Shown in pieces: positions 1-10,143 of a stretch of DNA of 64,000 nucleotides. The stretch comes from Usnea hakonensis (Eukaryota; Ascomycota; Lecanoromycetes; Lecanorales; Parmeliaceae), in NCBI GenBank assembly GCA_013423325.1, contig BLJB01000176.1:62180-126179 (forward strand), read 5' to 3'. The number at the start of each line of letters is the position of its first letter. Within the stretch, counting starts at the first letter, position 1. The position numbers and the translations under genes were made by a program. Below the pieces are notes generated by a model. The model was given only the letters and a program-made list of their open reading frames with translations. It was not told the DNA's origin and did not search any database.

Positions 1-899
1 GGACGCTCGTTTCTCGCATACTTACTGTCACATCCACCGGGAACTAATCGTTGAAGTTCAAGACAGAAAAGCAACATAGACCCTAGCTGCAAGCCATGTG
101 TTAGTGCGCCTCGTCTGGAGTAGCATTAGGAAACCCTCTATCCTTATCCTTCGTCATCCCCGTTGAAATTAGTATTCTCATCATACCCAATGACCCATGA
201 AAGGTGACGCCCGCCATCATCGGGGTGATTGTCAGAGAGTACGACAAGTAAGTCTGTCTGTCTGGCTGAGCAAGGTAGCTCGCAATGTAATCAAAAAGCT
301 CGGCGTCGGGAGTCTCGGACAAATTTTGTAGCTAATGATTTCGCTCCAATCAATGTTGCCTGTTTTGACCATCGACATCACGTGCTGCCGATCAATATGT
401 GCTTTAGTCGTCACCTGATTAATGTAAGTATGTGTACTATAAAATGACCTTATTCGGAAGGGCTAGCACTATCAGTGACTGACATTGTGCTAGTAAATCC
501 AAACCTCAATCATCCCATCACTCTCTTCCTCTCCGATTTTTGGTTTCTCGAGCGAATTTCGTGGTGGGTTATTTACTACCACGCAGCTCTGAGGCAGATT
601 GGAAGAGATCGACCTACTGGTGTCATCCAGAAGCGATTTATTTGATAGGACGAGGACACCAATGGCAAAGCAACATGAGTTATCTTAATGAAGCAAACGG
701 ATTGGTGTCCTCGCCCTATCAGGTACCCGACTTCTGAGTGATTGGTTTGATACTAACAATAAAAGAGGAAGGTGATACGATAGCTAATTATGCACGAGGC
801 TACGTACCCTGCTTCCGTTATCCTCCCTCGTGCAGAGCCGCCAAAGCCGAGGCCGATCCATCACACCCCCTCCACCATTCCTTCCCTTCCCCCAGATAT
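1..899. other. Intergenic, no gene seen
   Basis: Reading frames here are short, lack coding-like composition and have no partner exons that I could join. The only structured item is the imperfect inverted repeat at 644-720, listed separately. The right part (about 780-899) is the 3' flank of the minus-strand cupin gene. Confidence 0.5.
644..720. repeat. Imperfect 20-bp inverted repeat
   Basis: Arms 644-663 and 701-720 are reverse complements at 19 of 20 positions (one A/G difference), separated by 37 bases. An RNA copy would fold into a strong hairpin. No flanking target duplication is evident, so a transposon origin is not shown. Confidence 0.75.
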
Positions 900-1394
900 C
901 TACGCAGCGTCCTTCGCCCTCTGCCCGCAAAAGAATCCTAATCCACCTTTCTCCGTCTTGAACGTAATCACGCTGCCCTTTGGGAAAAAGAACACGTCGC
1001 CCTTTGTCGCCTTGACGCTCTGCCCACTCTTATCTGATATTTCAAAGTCGCCATCCACAATGATCTTCATCTCGTCATAGGTATAGGTATAGATGAGCGG
1101 GGTGCCCGGCTCGAGGCGGTAGAAGCCGGAGGATATTGGGTTTTCGGTGCGGCCGCTGCGGGGGGAGAGCCGTGTCGAGTCAGCTTTTAGGTTTTCTTGG
1201 TGAAGATGGGTGGTGGATGTGGGTGTCTTCAGACTGAGGGGGAGGAGTGGGGAGTTGGAGAGTCGAGGGAGGACCTACGATGTGAAGATGTCCCCGAGGA
1301 ACGCATTCTCGTTCGCAATAAGAGGTAGGGTCTTTGTGAACTCGGTCTGAGCATTGGCGTAATGCTTGAAGGTCTCGGGGGTGGAGGAAGCCAT
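900..1394 (-). CDS. EutQ-like single-domain cupin protein, two exons
   Basis: Exons 1394-1279 and 1233-900 (minus strand) join across a 45-nt intron (GTAGGT donor, CCCTCAG acceptor) to give 149 codons with an uninterrupted frame. The start MASSTPETFKHY has a good context (CCCCCATGGCT). The second exon has no ATG of its own, so the gene is easily missed. The core reads SGFYRLEPGTPLIYTYTY, then DEMKIIVDGDFEI, then KGDVFFFPKGSVITFK and GFFCGQR. This is the two-half beta-barrel pattern of EutQ-type cupins (known family trait: small barrel proteins, some metal-binding). Its substrate is unknown here, and fungal members are not tied to ethanolamine use. A 5'-UTR intron is likely at 1491-1450 (GTACGT...GCTAAC...CTCAG). 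Splicing was read by eye. Confidence 0.8.
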
Positions 1395-2475
1395 GGGGGA
1401 AGCGGTGGTCTTCTTGACTGTGGGAGACGACGATTTTTGCCTGATCGTGCTGAGAAGGGAACCCATTGATGTTAGCTGGTCTGATACGTACAAGATTTGA
1501 CAAGTTCGGACGGGGATGGCGAGGAAGGGGGAGGCAGGCTGGTTGCATACTTATCTAGGCTGGGTGTATGCTGTGAGGTGCAGCAGCGTTAATGGATTGA
1601 TGGCGATGATAGGACAGTCGACGTAGTGGGGTGAGACAAATGCCAGAGGAGTCAAGTTGATGTCGAGGAGCGAAAGGTGACTGGAACAGTCTCAAGGAGG
1701 TACTTCAGAGCAGCAGTGGAATAATTGACTGCAAGAGGAACAGTGCATGGGTCTCTTCAGGAAACAGAGTCTTGTCAACTGCCAATGCATGGTCAAAGCT
1801 TGAGAAGCGTTTGCTTTTAGCATAAACAAGGTGAGGCTTGTAGCTAGTGGTGCAATCCATTGACGAGATTGGAGAGCAGCTTCATCAGCCTTGTAAGTTG
1901 TCGACGAAAGAAGTAAAGAAAGTTGGATAGGGGGATATATTTTCCTGTTGTGGAAAGGTTGAGGCTTATCGATAAGCCGTGCCAAGCCCTGGGGAACTAA
2001 GGTTTCTCCAGTTCTGCACCCGGATTCCTACACTGATTATTATATACCTGGTAGCTCTCATCTGCAGCTCATATTCAGCACGGACAATGCATACTCTGAT
2101 TAGTCTCGATGATACTTAGCTGCTCGGCTAAGATACATCAATGCAAGGGACCACATTGCCCCGTTGAGGTGACTTTGTAGCCAATGGGAGATTAATAATA
2201 CGGTAGCTCAAAGTAGTCGATAAGTCCAGATACCATCCCAAGCTCTTCGTCTCGCCAGGCGCCTTGCTATAAAGAATGAATACATTCCAGAAACCCAGCA
2301 AAAAAGGCCAAAACTACCAAAATCGTCATCTCGCTGGAAAGCATTACAGTAGAGCTTTGCACCCTCCGAATTCATAAGACACCGTACCAGCCTAGTGAGG
2401 ACGCCAGAAGTAAAGAGCAAGAAATGAAATGGACGGACCGCACTGCGGATTCCTATCCCAGAAGGACTGATTTTG
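1395..2475. other. Upstream region of the cupin gene and downstream region of the Zn2Cys6 gene
   Basis: Contains the probable 5'-UTR intron of the cupin gene (1491-1450). It also holds a possible third exon of the neighbouring transcription factor (2452-2208, minus), reachable through a good intron at 2510-2453. Otherwise I see no gene. Confidence 0.45.
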
Positions 2476-5051
2476 TCAGCTTGTCACAAGCCACAGATGA
2501 TACCACTCACCTTCCCACTTCCAATCCTTCATCACACCGGCCCAGTGCAAGTCCCCACGGACCGTCAATTCATACGCGAGGCCTCCTGATGCGACGCTTG
2601 ACGACTCCTTGCCGGGCATCGCCAGTTTCGATTTGTCAGACGGGGACCGGTTCGTCCTCTGTGTTACTTTACCTACTCTTCCATCAGTTGAGGCATCGTG
2701 GACGCCATCATCCCCAGAGCTCGGTTTCCTCCTGATACACTTGGTGGGTATGTAGCCGGTAAGCAAATGGTCGGCGGCAGCTCGATGTCGTTGTCGGCGC
2801 CGTTCTTGTTCTCGGTTGTCACGGCGCTCCCAAACTTCTTTAACGACGACCCAACATTTGTCAATGTTCTGGATGTTCATGCGTGCCATCATTGCGTCCC
2901 ATCGATCCGCCACCCATTTGCGGTCTTCGCCGTCAATAATCTCGCAGCTCGCGGCTAAGAGTGGGAAAATATGGATTATCACTGCTCCTGACGTGGGTGG
3001 AACAGTAGCAAGTTCGCTCAACACCTTTTTTGCCATTACAAATATGTGTTCAGTCACTGACCCGGAGTGAATTTCCGGGACCGCTTGGTGAAGGTATAGA
3101 AGAGTGGCCCAACGATAGGCTTCTGCGGTCCTTACGCTATGATGGATATCCGTCGACTGGTCTTCTGGCGGTAGTATATTTGTCGGGACTTGCCAATTCT
3201 CGATGGAGTCTTTCAACTGGCTGGCCTGGGAGATGATTGACAGAGAATTTTCCGCCGAAGTGCGTACTCTTCGAATGAGGTTGGCAGCACGCCCAATAAG
3301 TGGAAACAGAGTACTGGCGCATCCCATCAAAGGATCGATGCCTTGCTTAGGGGCCGATGGTCCGCACAGAGGGGTGAGGACGGTGTCAAAATCTTCGGAT
3401 TCATCGCCCTCGAGAGAAGTTAGGCGAGCGATGACATCCATGTACACCCATGTTCTACATAAAAAGCTGAGCCTCGCCTCGGCGTCAACGTGCAAAGAAC
3501 CCTGCTTGTAGTTAATCAGTGCCGCGCCGACCAATCTTTTAGCTCCGCGAAGATGCGTAATTCCCGTAGATATCAGCTGATCCCAAGACTCAGCAAACGC
3601 CAGTACAAGCGTTGTGGCGAGCGAAATATCTATGCGTGTACCTTGAATCTCAGCTGACAAGAGCTTGAGACTCTGGCCGAAATCTTGCATGCCCTTTATT
3701 CTCAGCGATGGCTTCTCTTTGGACGCATGGAATGCTGTCATTGCATTAATAGCATATCGGAGTGCCGCCGACTCTCTTGCCATTGGCCAAAGCTTCATCC
3801 TCCATGGATTTTCGGTCGGTCCGTCCTTGATCGAGAGAATACCACACGTTTGAGTGTCAAAGCGCAGCTTGAGCATCTCCTCGCTATCTGGGTGTAGTTT
3901 TGGCTGCCCATATATGGCTGCAGAAAGGATGCTGAATCGGGAGCCGCCGGACGAAGAAGACGAGTCTGAGAATGCTGGTGACGGGAATGGCATGGCCCAA
4001 GAGTCTGATGTTTCCGGCTCTCGCACAATCTCCTCCACGCCGTCTTCTGAACTTGAAGATGGATAAGTCGGTAGAAAAGACATGTCTTGAAAACTTCCAG
4101 GTTGGTATATGTGTGTAGGCTCATAATCCATGTAGTCAGAAGGTCTAGCGTTGAGATCTGTGCCAGGCAGCAAGAGATTCTCCAATTTGGGGGAATTGTC
4201 GGACCAGGCAGTTGATGGTGCTGTCGTTGCCAATTGAGGGGGTAAATCATCACCGAATCCTTCATATAAGAGACTGGATGTAGAGCTAGGAAAACTGTTC
4301 TCCGACTTTATGCAATTATGCAAAATTGAATTATCCTCGTAGGCTTGGTGTTCAGGTTTGAAAGTGGCGGGGGGAGACGACTGGGGGTGTAATGGTTGCA
4401 TGAGCTGAGAGAAGAGAGGGGCCACGGACTGTGGGGGCGTCGGATAACAGGCGAAGACGGGGGGGATAGTATTGCCGGTGGGTGACCCAGAAGATTCTGG
4501 GGGTATAGAGGGAACAATAGGAGGAGGAGGAGGAAGAGGATCCGGTCGGCAGGTAGTCGTATTCACGGATTCTGAAGCTATCAGTATGTAGACAATTCGG
4601 ACAGACATTTGGAACGGACTCTTTTTCGGCTTCGGGGATGTAGGTTTTGTCTTGAACGTATCCTCTTGAGGGCGCCATTTGAGGACCTTCTCATATCCTT
4701 CGCACTGAACACCTTTCTTATCACATTGTTGACAGACCGGTTTGGTTTCGTCGCACTTTAATCGCTTGTCCTTGCAGGTCCGACATCCTATGCCGGCTGT
4801 TAGCGTGTCTAGAGTCCAGATAGCGAAGATAAGGCGAGGGGGCAGCGGGCACACGTACCATCACGACTTTTTGTTTGCTTGGGCTTCGTATGAACATTTG
4901 TATGCGCTGCAGACTTGCGACTGTGTTTTGCTCCTGCAGACTTCTTTTTGGAAGAAGCCTTGACGGTGACTTTAGCCGCGGGCGTAGGCACAGGTTTGGT
5001 AATGGGGGATCGGAGGAAAGCTGACGGGGAAGGTATTGTGATTGTTGCCAT
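2476..5051 (-). CDS. Zn(II)2Cys6 fungal-specific transcription factor
   Basis: Exon 1 is 5051-4859 and exon 2 is 4787-2476, split by an intron (GTACGT, CGCTAAC, CATAG) that interrupts the codon just before the first zinc-binding Cys; 834 aa. The binuclear cluster is complete: C66-x2-C69-x6-C76-x6-C83-x2-C86-x6-C93, preceded by a Lys/Ser-rich basic arm and followed by GYEKVLKWRP, a stretch typical of regulators with the Fungal_trans_2 region. Then comes a Pro/Ser-rich linker (about 125-330) and the helical C-terminal region, ending in LHWAGVMKDWKWE. Expected to be a nuclear DNA-binding regulator; its targets are unknown. The C-terminus is uncertain: a strong intron at 2510-2453 would replace the last residues and extend the product to 904 aa, ending at 2208. 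The first ATG in frame (5051) was chosen; upstream in-frame codons are not ATG. Confidence 0.85.
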
Positions 5052-6823
5052 AGAATTGGACAAGGGTAGGGAGCTGCGACAGTAAATTAGAAGCTGTCAT
5101 CTATATATAGTCGAGAGTGATAGATAGAAGGATGGAAATATGATTCTCTGACCTTGGTTGTGCGACGGAGAGTGAGGGGAGCTTACCTTGGCGTTGACAT
5201 TTGGCTTTCAGCGGCGTCTCACTGACAGCACTCGGAGATCTACAAGAGCCTGCAAGTCAACATTTAGCGAATCTAGGGTTCACCCTAAATCTCTTAGTGT
5301 CAATTCCATCGAAAATAGACATAGATAATAATAATAATAAGAGGAAGAGCGACAGGAAGCATGGAATTTGATATAATAGTTTGGCTGAGAATTCGACATG
5401 AGCAGGTGTTCGTTATTTGACCATGTCGAACACATGTCTTTGGGGTGGGCACCGACGCGGAATAATTGCGGCTGCCCGGAGTCTCGACTTCGACCATTCG
5501 ACGTCTTCAACAGTTGGAAAAAGCGTATTCGGATACAAGAGCTCTTATATGGTCTGCCTTGGCTTATGGTCGGTCTTCCGGGTGCGTTGGGAGCCTACTG
5601 TGGAGTGCATACTAGATTGGGTTGAGATCCTGGATCCAATGACAGCTTGGTCCTCCATGCGAGCCTATGTGATGGTTATATGGCCGTTGTCGACACTGCA
5701 AGACGCCTAATCTGCAACCAAAGAGGAGTCTTTTGACCTGTGACAACCTTGAGACGTGCATACTGCAGTATGTAACGCTAGTGAATGCGCCAAGATCTTC
5801 GGCGCTAGTAGCGGCTGGTTGTCGTTGTGCAGGCAGCAGAACAAGGGTTCTACCGTGGGTCTACCGGCTTAGTACCGAGCAGTATGCTTGTTTCTCGAGG
5901 TTTCAAAAGATAGGAGTTCAAAAGATCCATGACATTTAAATTATGGCTGAAGAGGAAACTGCTCGTGTGCGCTTCTCAATAATCTGCTAGTCGCTACTAA
6001 TTCTTGCTTTGATGCTGCACACTGGTACAATGGCAAATCGGTCAAGTCGTTGGACTTGTGACCCCGAGTCGTACCGATCCGAGCGGTTGCACATGCAACA
6101 AATATCGATTAAGACAGTTGTTAACGAGACTCGCTTCACAAGAGAGACATGCCCTTAAGCTCCCATACACGAACTTTGAATGCGATTCCTAGAAAACCTC
6201 GACAAAAGCCCGATTGAATGTAGACCCGAACACATAGCAAAAGGGTGACGAAAGTGCTCTGACAATGCACCGAGTGCAGATTGACCTGAAAGCGACTTCA
6301 ATACGAAGAGCCTTTACTAAGTACTATCAGCACGACTCGTCACTGCCATCCACGTAGAGAGAAATGCAGTCCTAGCACGCGGAGAAATTTACATGGCGTG
6401 AGGATACCTAGGGTAGGGGGAAGAGTCTCTCAGCAACAAAAGACCTCGCCATAAACGCTTCTGCTTGTTTACAGAGACTTGACTGCCAATATCGGGGGTG
6501 GGGGGGATGATATAGGGCGGAATGAGGGGTTTTAGAGAGAGGAGGATTGGAGAGGGTTGGGTAAATTTCCTTATTGGTTACGGTGGGAGGATCTCCAGCT
6601 CGCATCCCATCCCTTGAGGCTAGAAAATGCCCGGGGAGACATCTCCGCCGTCAAAACGCATCCTCGAAGCTTGGCGCTTGGCGGCACTTCCCCCCCTCAT
6701 CCACACCACCCACATCCAACCCCTTCCCCTTCCCCTTCCCCTTCCCCCTTTCCTTCCCCTTCCCCAACCCCTTCCCCTCCCCCCAAAGATTCTCAAGGAC
6801 AGCACCAAAAAAAATAAAAACAT
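5052..6823. other. Intergenic, no gene seen
   Basis: Promoter side of the Zn2Cys6 gene, then about 1.3 kb without coding signal. It contains a short (ATT/AAT)n stretch near 5325-5342 and the C/T-rich microsatellite at 6716-6784. The frames that look open around 6560-6860 are products of the low-complexity tract. Confidence 0.5.
6716..6784. repeat. (CCCCTT)n-like microsatellite
   Basis: Imperfect tandem CCCCTT/CCCTTT units on the plus strand, giving a nearly pure polypyrimidine tract immediately downstream of the minus-strand tRNA-Lys. It is a plain low-complexity repeat, and the open frames across it are not genes. Confidence 0.85.
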
Positions 6824-6918
6824 CGCCCGAGGAGGGGCTCGAACCCTCAACCTTAAGATGATACACCAGTGGACACGGAATAAAAGTCTTACGCGCTAGC
6901 CAATTGTGCCACCCGGGC
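6824..6918 (-). tRNA. tRNA-Lys(UUU) with a 21-nt intron
   Basis: Read on the minus strand: acceptor GCCCGGG pairs with CTCGGGC; the anticodon stem TAAGA pairs with TCTTA; the T arm GAGGG-TTCGAGC-CCCTC is perfect; the discriminator base is G. The anticodon loop is C-T-TTT-A followed by a 21-nt insertion after position 37, the standard site for nuclear tRNA introns, which leaves anticodon UUU (Lys). The mature length is 74 nt before CCA. The D stem has one A-C mismatch (12:23). A T5-A-T8 tract follows the 3' end, a proper Pol III terminator. The overall form resembles the GCC-starting fungal lysine tRNAs. Confidence 0.9.
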
Positions 6919-7218
6919 TGTGCGGGATGAGCGCTATTTTAATTTATATTTTTGTTGTTTGGGCTGCTTATGAAGATCGGCAAACCTTCTCAATCCGCTA
7001 TCGCCCTGAATGTGGCTTTCCTTTCTAGGAATAAGCACCGTCGAGACTTACTGTTCCACACTCCGTGCAGTGATGCGGCCAAAGTACGACCAGCGAGTCT
7101 TGAATCGATATTTCGATTACGAATCTCATCGCTCGCTATTATGTTCATGCTAACCTATCAACACGCACCCTTCGCCTACATATGCAAACCCCAGAACCCA
7201 AAACGCAAATTCGCAACG

Positions 7219-10143
7219 CTACCAAGTCCCGCTCAGCGGCAAATCTCTAGAACTCGCCCCAACAGCCACCACAACATCACCGTCGGGAATGACCCAATTC
7301 TGATACCCCACACTCCAATAGCTCAGATCTTTCCTCGTCAGGCGGATTTCTACACTTTTCACTTCTCCTGCAGCTACTTCCACCTTCTCAAACCCTCTGA
7401 GAACTCTCACCGGAAAGTCAATTTTGCGTCCCGTGCTAGAGTCAATTACGTCATCTGGGAACGAGACGTAGACTTGTACGACTTGTTTCCCCGTGCGCTC
7501 GCCCGTGTTCTGCAGATCGACGGAGACTAGGACGTGCTCGTCGTAGAGAGAAGGATTGCCGCCCTCGGCGCCACCAGCAGGCGATGGGGTTTGTTGGTCG
7601 GTGTAACCGGGTGGATAGGGATAGGAGCCGCTTTTGATCTCTTTGGTAGAGTCGATGTAGGGATATACGCGTTTGTGCAACTTCCAGAATTTGTCAGGGA
7701 ATAATGCAGACGATGCTTCGGGGATGTCGGTTGGGTATGTGGGAGGTAGAACGGCTTGATCCGGGCGCCGCGAAGGGAGGGGTGATTTGGGTATTAGCGT
7801 TGTGAGCGCAAGGTTTGAGAATGCAAAGGTAGTGTATGAAAGGCCGAAGCCGAATTCGTAGCGTGGAGTGATGGAATGATGGTCGTAATGTCGGTAGTCG
7901 ATGAGTAGACCTTCCTTAAAGTCTTGCTGGGGTGCCAAACCATTGGGCTTGTACATAATCTGACCGCCAGGGCCGTAGTCGGACAGGGACTTACCCACCG
8001 TGTAGGGTAGTCGTCCACTCGCGTCCACTCGTCCGAAGAGTACGTCGGCAATGGCGTTGCCGCTTTCTTCGCCCGGGAGGTTTGCAAGAATAATAGCTTT
8101 GACGTTGGGAAGATCAACCCACCGCTCGAGAACCACAGGTCCAACCGCATGGACTACTACGACGGTCCGACTGCATTCGTGGGCAACCTTCTTCACAAGT
8201 TCGTCCCCGCCTTTTTGAGGATACAGGTCTTTTCTGTCTGTGATTCCTTCCCATGCGATGTAGCCTTCACCTGCATCGGAATTGATAAATACCAAGCAAA
8301 GGTCTTGGGAGGAGTCCCAATTTTTATGCAAGTCATTTTTCAGTGTCGTCGTAATGTCAACAGAGTCAAGATCGAAGCTGGATTCCAACGCTTCAATTGG
8401 CGACACTAGATAAGGAAAGTCAACTGCACCACTGCCCCATCCGGAAGCCAGCGTGCCGACGTTGCAGCCTCTGTCTGGACAGGCGTTGGGTCCTTTCGGA
8501 TTCATTCCTGCATCTTCCCCGAATATTCCGACCTTGTACTTGCCGGTGCCGTGGGGCTGATATTGGTTGGTCCAGCCTTTTGAAGTCAACGGTAAGACGT
8601 TGTCCTCGTTTTTGACTAGAATGGTGCCTTCCGCGGAGACTTCTTGAGCCAGACGCCCATGAAAGTCGTTGCCTTGCCCCTGAACATCGATGAATTGATT
8701 GACCACCGCTGTCGCTGGATCATCACTACCATGGTGGATCTTTCCAACCTTGTCATTTGTCCAAGATGAGAAATTTGGTCTGCCATCACCTTCAGGAGGA
8801 AGATTTGGCCAGCGGGATTTGTCGTCCTGTCCGAGCTGATACCACGCAGCCACAATACGCGTGGTCATGTCGTCCAATCTCTCAACGGGTAAAGAGCCAT
8901 TGAGCACGGATCGAGTGAGATGGGGACCAAATAAAGAATCACCGTCCATCCAGTACAGACCATCGCCAGGCATCGTCATGTCAAGACCCGCTAAAGCACT
9001 TGCTACGCCGCTCCGTTGAGCCAACCAGTCGGACTGCACAAAGCCTTGGAAACCCAATTCATCTTTTAGTATGCCATTCAAGAGCTTACTGTTTCCGCAG
9101 GCATAAGAATTGTTGACCATGTTATAGCTGCACATGACGCTAGCAACACCAACTCTGATACTGTCAGCAAAGGGCCACAAGTATACTTCGTGCATCGTCC
9201 GATCATCAATATTAGAGGAGATCGCATGCGGGGTCATCCATTCGTTAGCCTGTCGGAAATGCTCCTGCTCGTTCGCAACGTAGTGTTTCGCCGTTGCCAT
9301 TACTCCCTCATCTTGGATACCCTTGATAGTTTCGGCGGCTGCAATGCCTTGCAGTACAGGGTCTGGACCAAAGCCTTCCCAGTTTCTTCCGCCAGCGGGC
9401 ATCCGTCCCAATGGTCCCATCGAAGGCCCCAACAGTACATTAATGCCTTTCAGCCGATGCTCAAGACCTAGCGCTCTCCCTCTTCTGTACATCAGGTCCT
9501 TATTCCACGTAGCTCCAACAGTGATGCCAGCGGGCCAAGCCGTGGCATGGTCTCCGAAACGGATACCGAGAGGGCCGTCCTGTAAACAAAGCGGAGGAAA
9601 GCCCGCGTCGCTCGTTGGTGCAGTATTGCCAACACACAGGTCTTGTGACCAGCCAGTCCCTGTGGTGACGTTGACCTTCTCAAGGAGTGACATCTTCCTG
9701 ACCATTACAGCCGCCTTTCTATAGCTCTCTTCCCACGGTGCTAAGGTTCCTCCCTTTGGCGAAGGGTACCAGGGCGGTGATTGTCCGTCGAGTGGAGCGG
9801 CTTTTCCCCATACCCATGCTGCCATCCCTATCAGACCAACCAGCCCTCCTAACAATATCGACATGATGAGCAGACATGGCTTCTTGCGGAGCAACCCTCC
9901 TTTTCTTCTTGTCTTGGGCAGTCCTTGGTGTTCCTTTTCCTTTTTTCTTCTCTTCCACCTTGACGGTGATGTTGACCATCCGCCTCTGGGTCGCGGCGCT
10001 GACACATCGTCTAGAAGCTCCAATTCATTTGTATTGGAGTCCGATGAGGAACGGTCACTAGCAGTCGAACGGCGGTAAGGCGTAGCAGCTTCATGTTCGA
10101 GAAGGCCTTCTCGGCTACTGGCATGTTCCGCTGAGCGCGTCAT
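7219..10143 (-). CDS. bglE: GH3 beta-glucosidase, N-terminally membrane-anchored
   Basis: A single exon of 974 codons starting at ATG 10143. A cytosolic basic and Ser-rich tail (1-88; RKKEKE, RKK) precedes one hydrophobic segment (about 90-111), with no cleavable signal, so the predicted topology is type II with the enzyme outside or in the secretory lumen. The GH3 N-terminal barrel includes LLGPSMGPLGRMPAGGRNWE (substrate pocket), TAKHY (K286-H287) and FVQSDW, where D372 is the expected catalytic nucleophile. The second alpha/beta domain follows, then a Fn3-like domain (about 860-965). Expected reaction: release of terminal beta-glucose from cello-oligosaccharides or other glucosides. Membrane anchoring sets it apart from the secreted BglA-type enzymes and matches the BglE group, so the symbol is by architecture only. 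No internal intron is needed. Confidence 0.9.
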   Translation of the reverse strand: MTRSAEHASSREGLLEHEAATPYRRSTASDRSSSDSNTNELELLDDVSAPRPRGGWSTSPSRWKRRKKEKEHQGLPKTRRKGGLLRKKPCLLIMSILLGGLVGLIGMAAWVWGKAAPLDGQSPPWYPSPKGGTLAPWEESYRKAAVMVRKMSLLEKVNVTTGTGWSQDLCVGNTAPTSDAGFPPLCLQDGPLGIRFGDHATAWPAGITVGATWNKDLMYRRGRALGLEHRLKGINVLLGPSMGPLGRMPAGGRNWEGFGPDPVLQGIAAAETIKGIQDEGVMATAKHYVANEQEHFRQANEWMTPHAISSNIDDRTMHEVYLWPFADSIRVGVASVMCSYNMVNNSYACGNSKLLNGILKDELGFQGFVQSDWLAQRSGVASALAGLDMTMPGDGLYWMDGDSLFGPHLTRSVLNGSLPVERLDDMTTRIVAAWYQLGQDDKSRWPNLPPEGDGRPNFSSWTNDKVGKIHHGSDDPATAVVNQFIDVQGQGNDFHGRLAQEVSAEGTILVKNEDNVLPLTSKGWTNQYQPHGTGKYKVGIFGEDAGMNPKGPNACPDRGCNVGTLASGWGSGAVDFPYLVSPIEALESSFDLDSVDITTTLKNDLHKNWDSSQDLCLVFINSDAGEGYIAWEGITDRKDLYPQKGGDELVKKVAHECSRTVVVVHAVGPVVLERWVDLPNVKAIILANLPGEESGNAIADVLFGRVDASGRLPYTVGKSLSDYGPGGQIMYKPNGLAPQQDFKEGLLIDYRHYDHHSITPRYEFGFGLSYTTFAFSNLALTTLIPKSPLPSRRPDQAVLPPTYPTDIPEASSALFPDKFWKLHKRVYPYIDSTKEIKSGSYPYPPGYTDQQTPSPAGGAEGGNPSLYDEHVLVSVDLQNTGERTGKQVVQVYVSFPDDVIDSSTGRKIDFPVRVLRGFEKVEVAAGEVKSVEIRLTRKDLSYWSVGYQNWVIPDGDVVVAVGASSRDLPLSGTW

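Noticed and set aside
6557..6899. Several overlapping frames on both strands
   Set aside because: Produced by the CCCCTT microsatellite and the tRNA gene.
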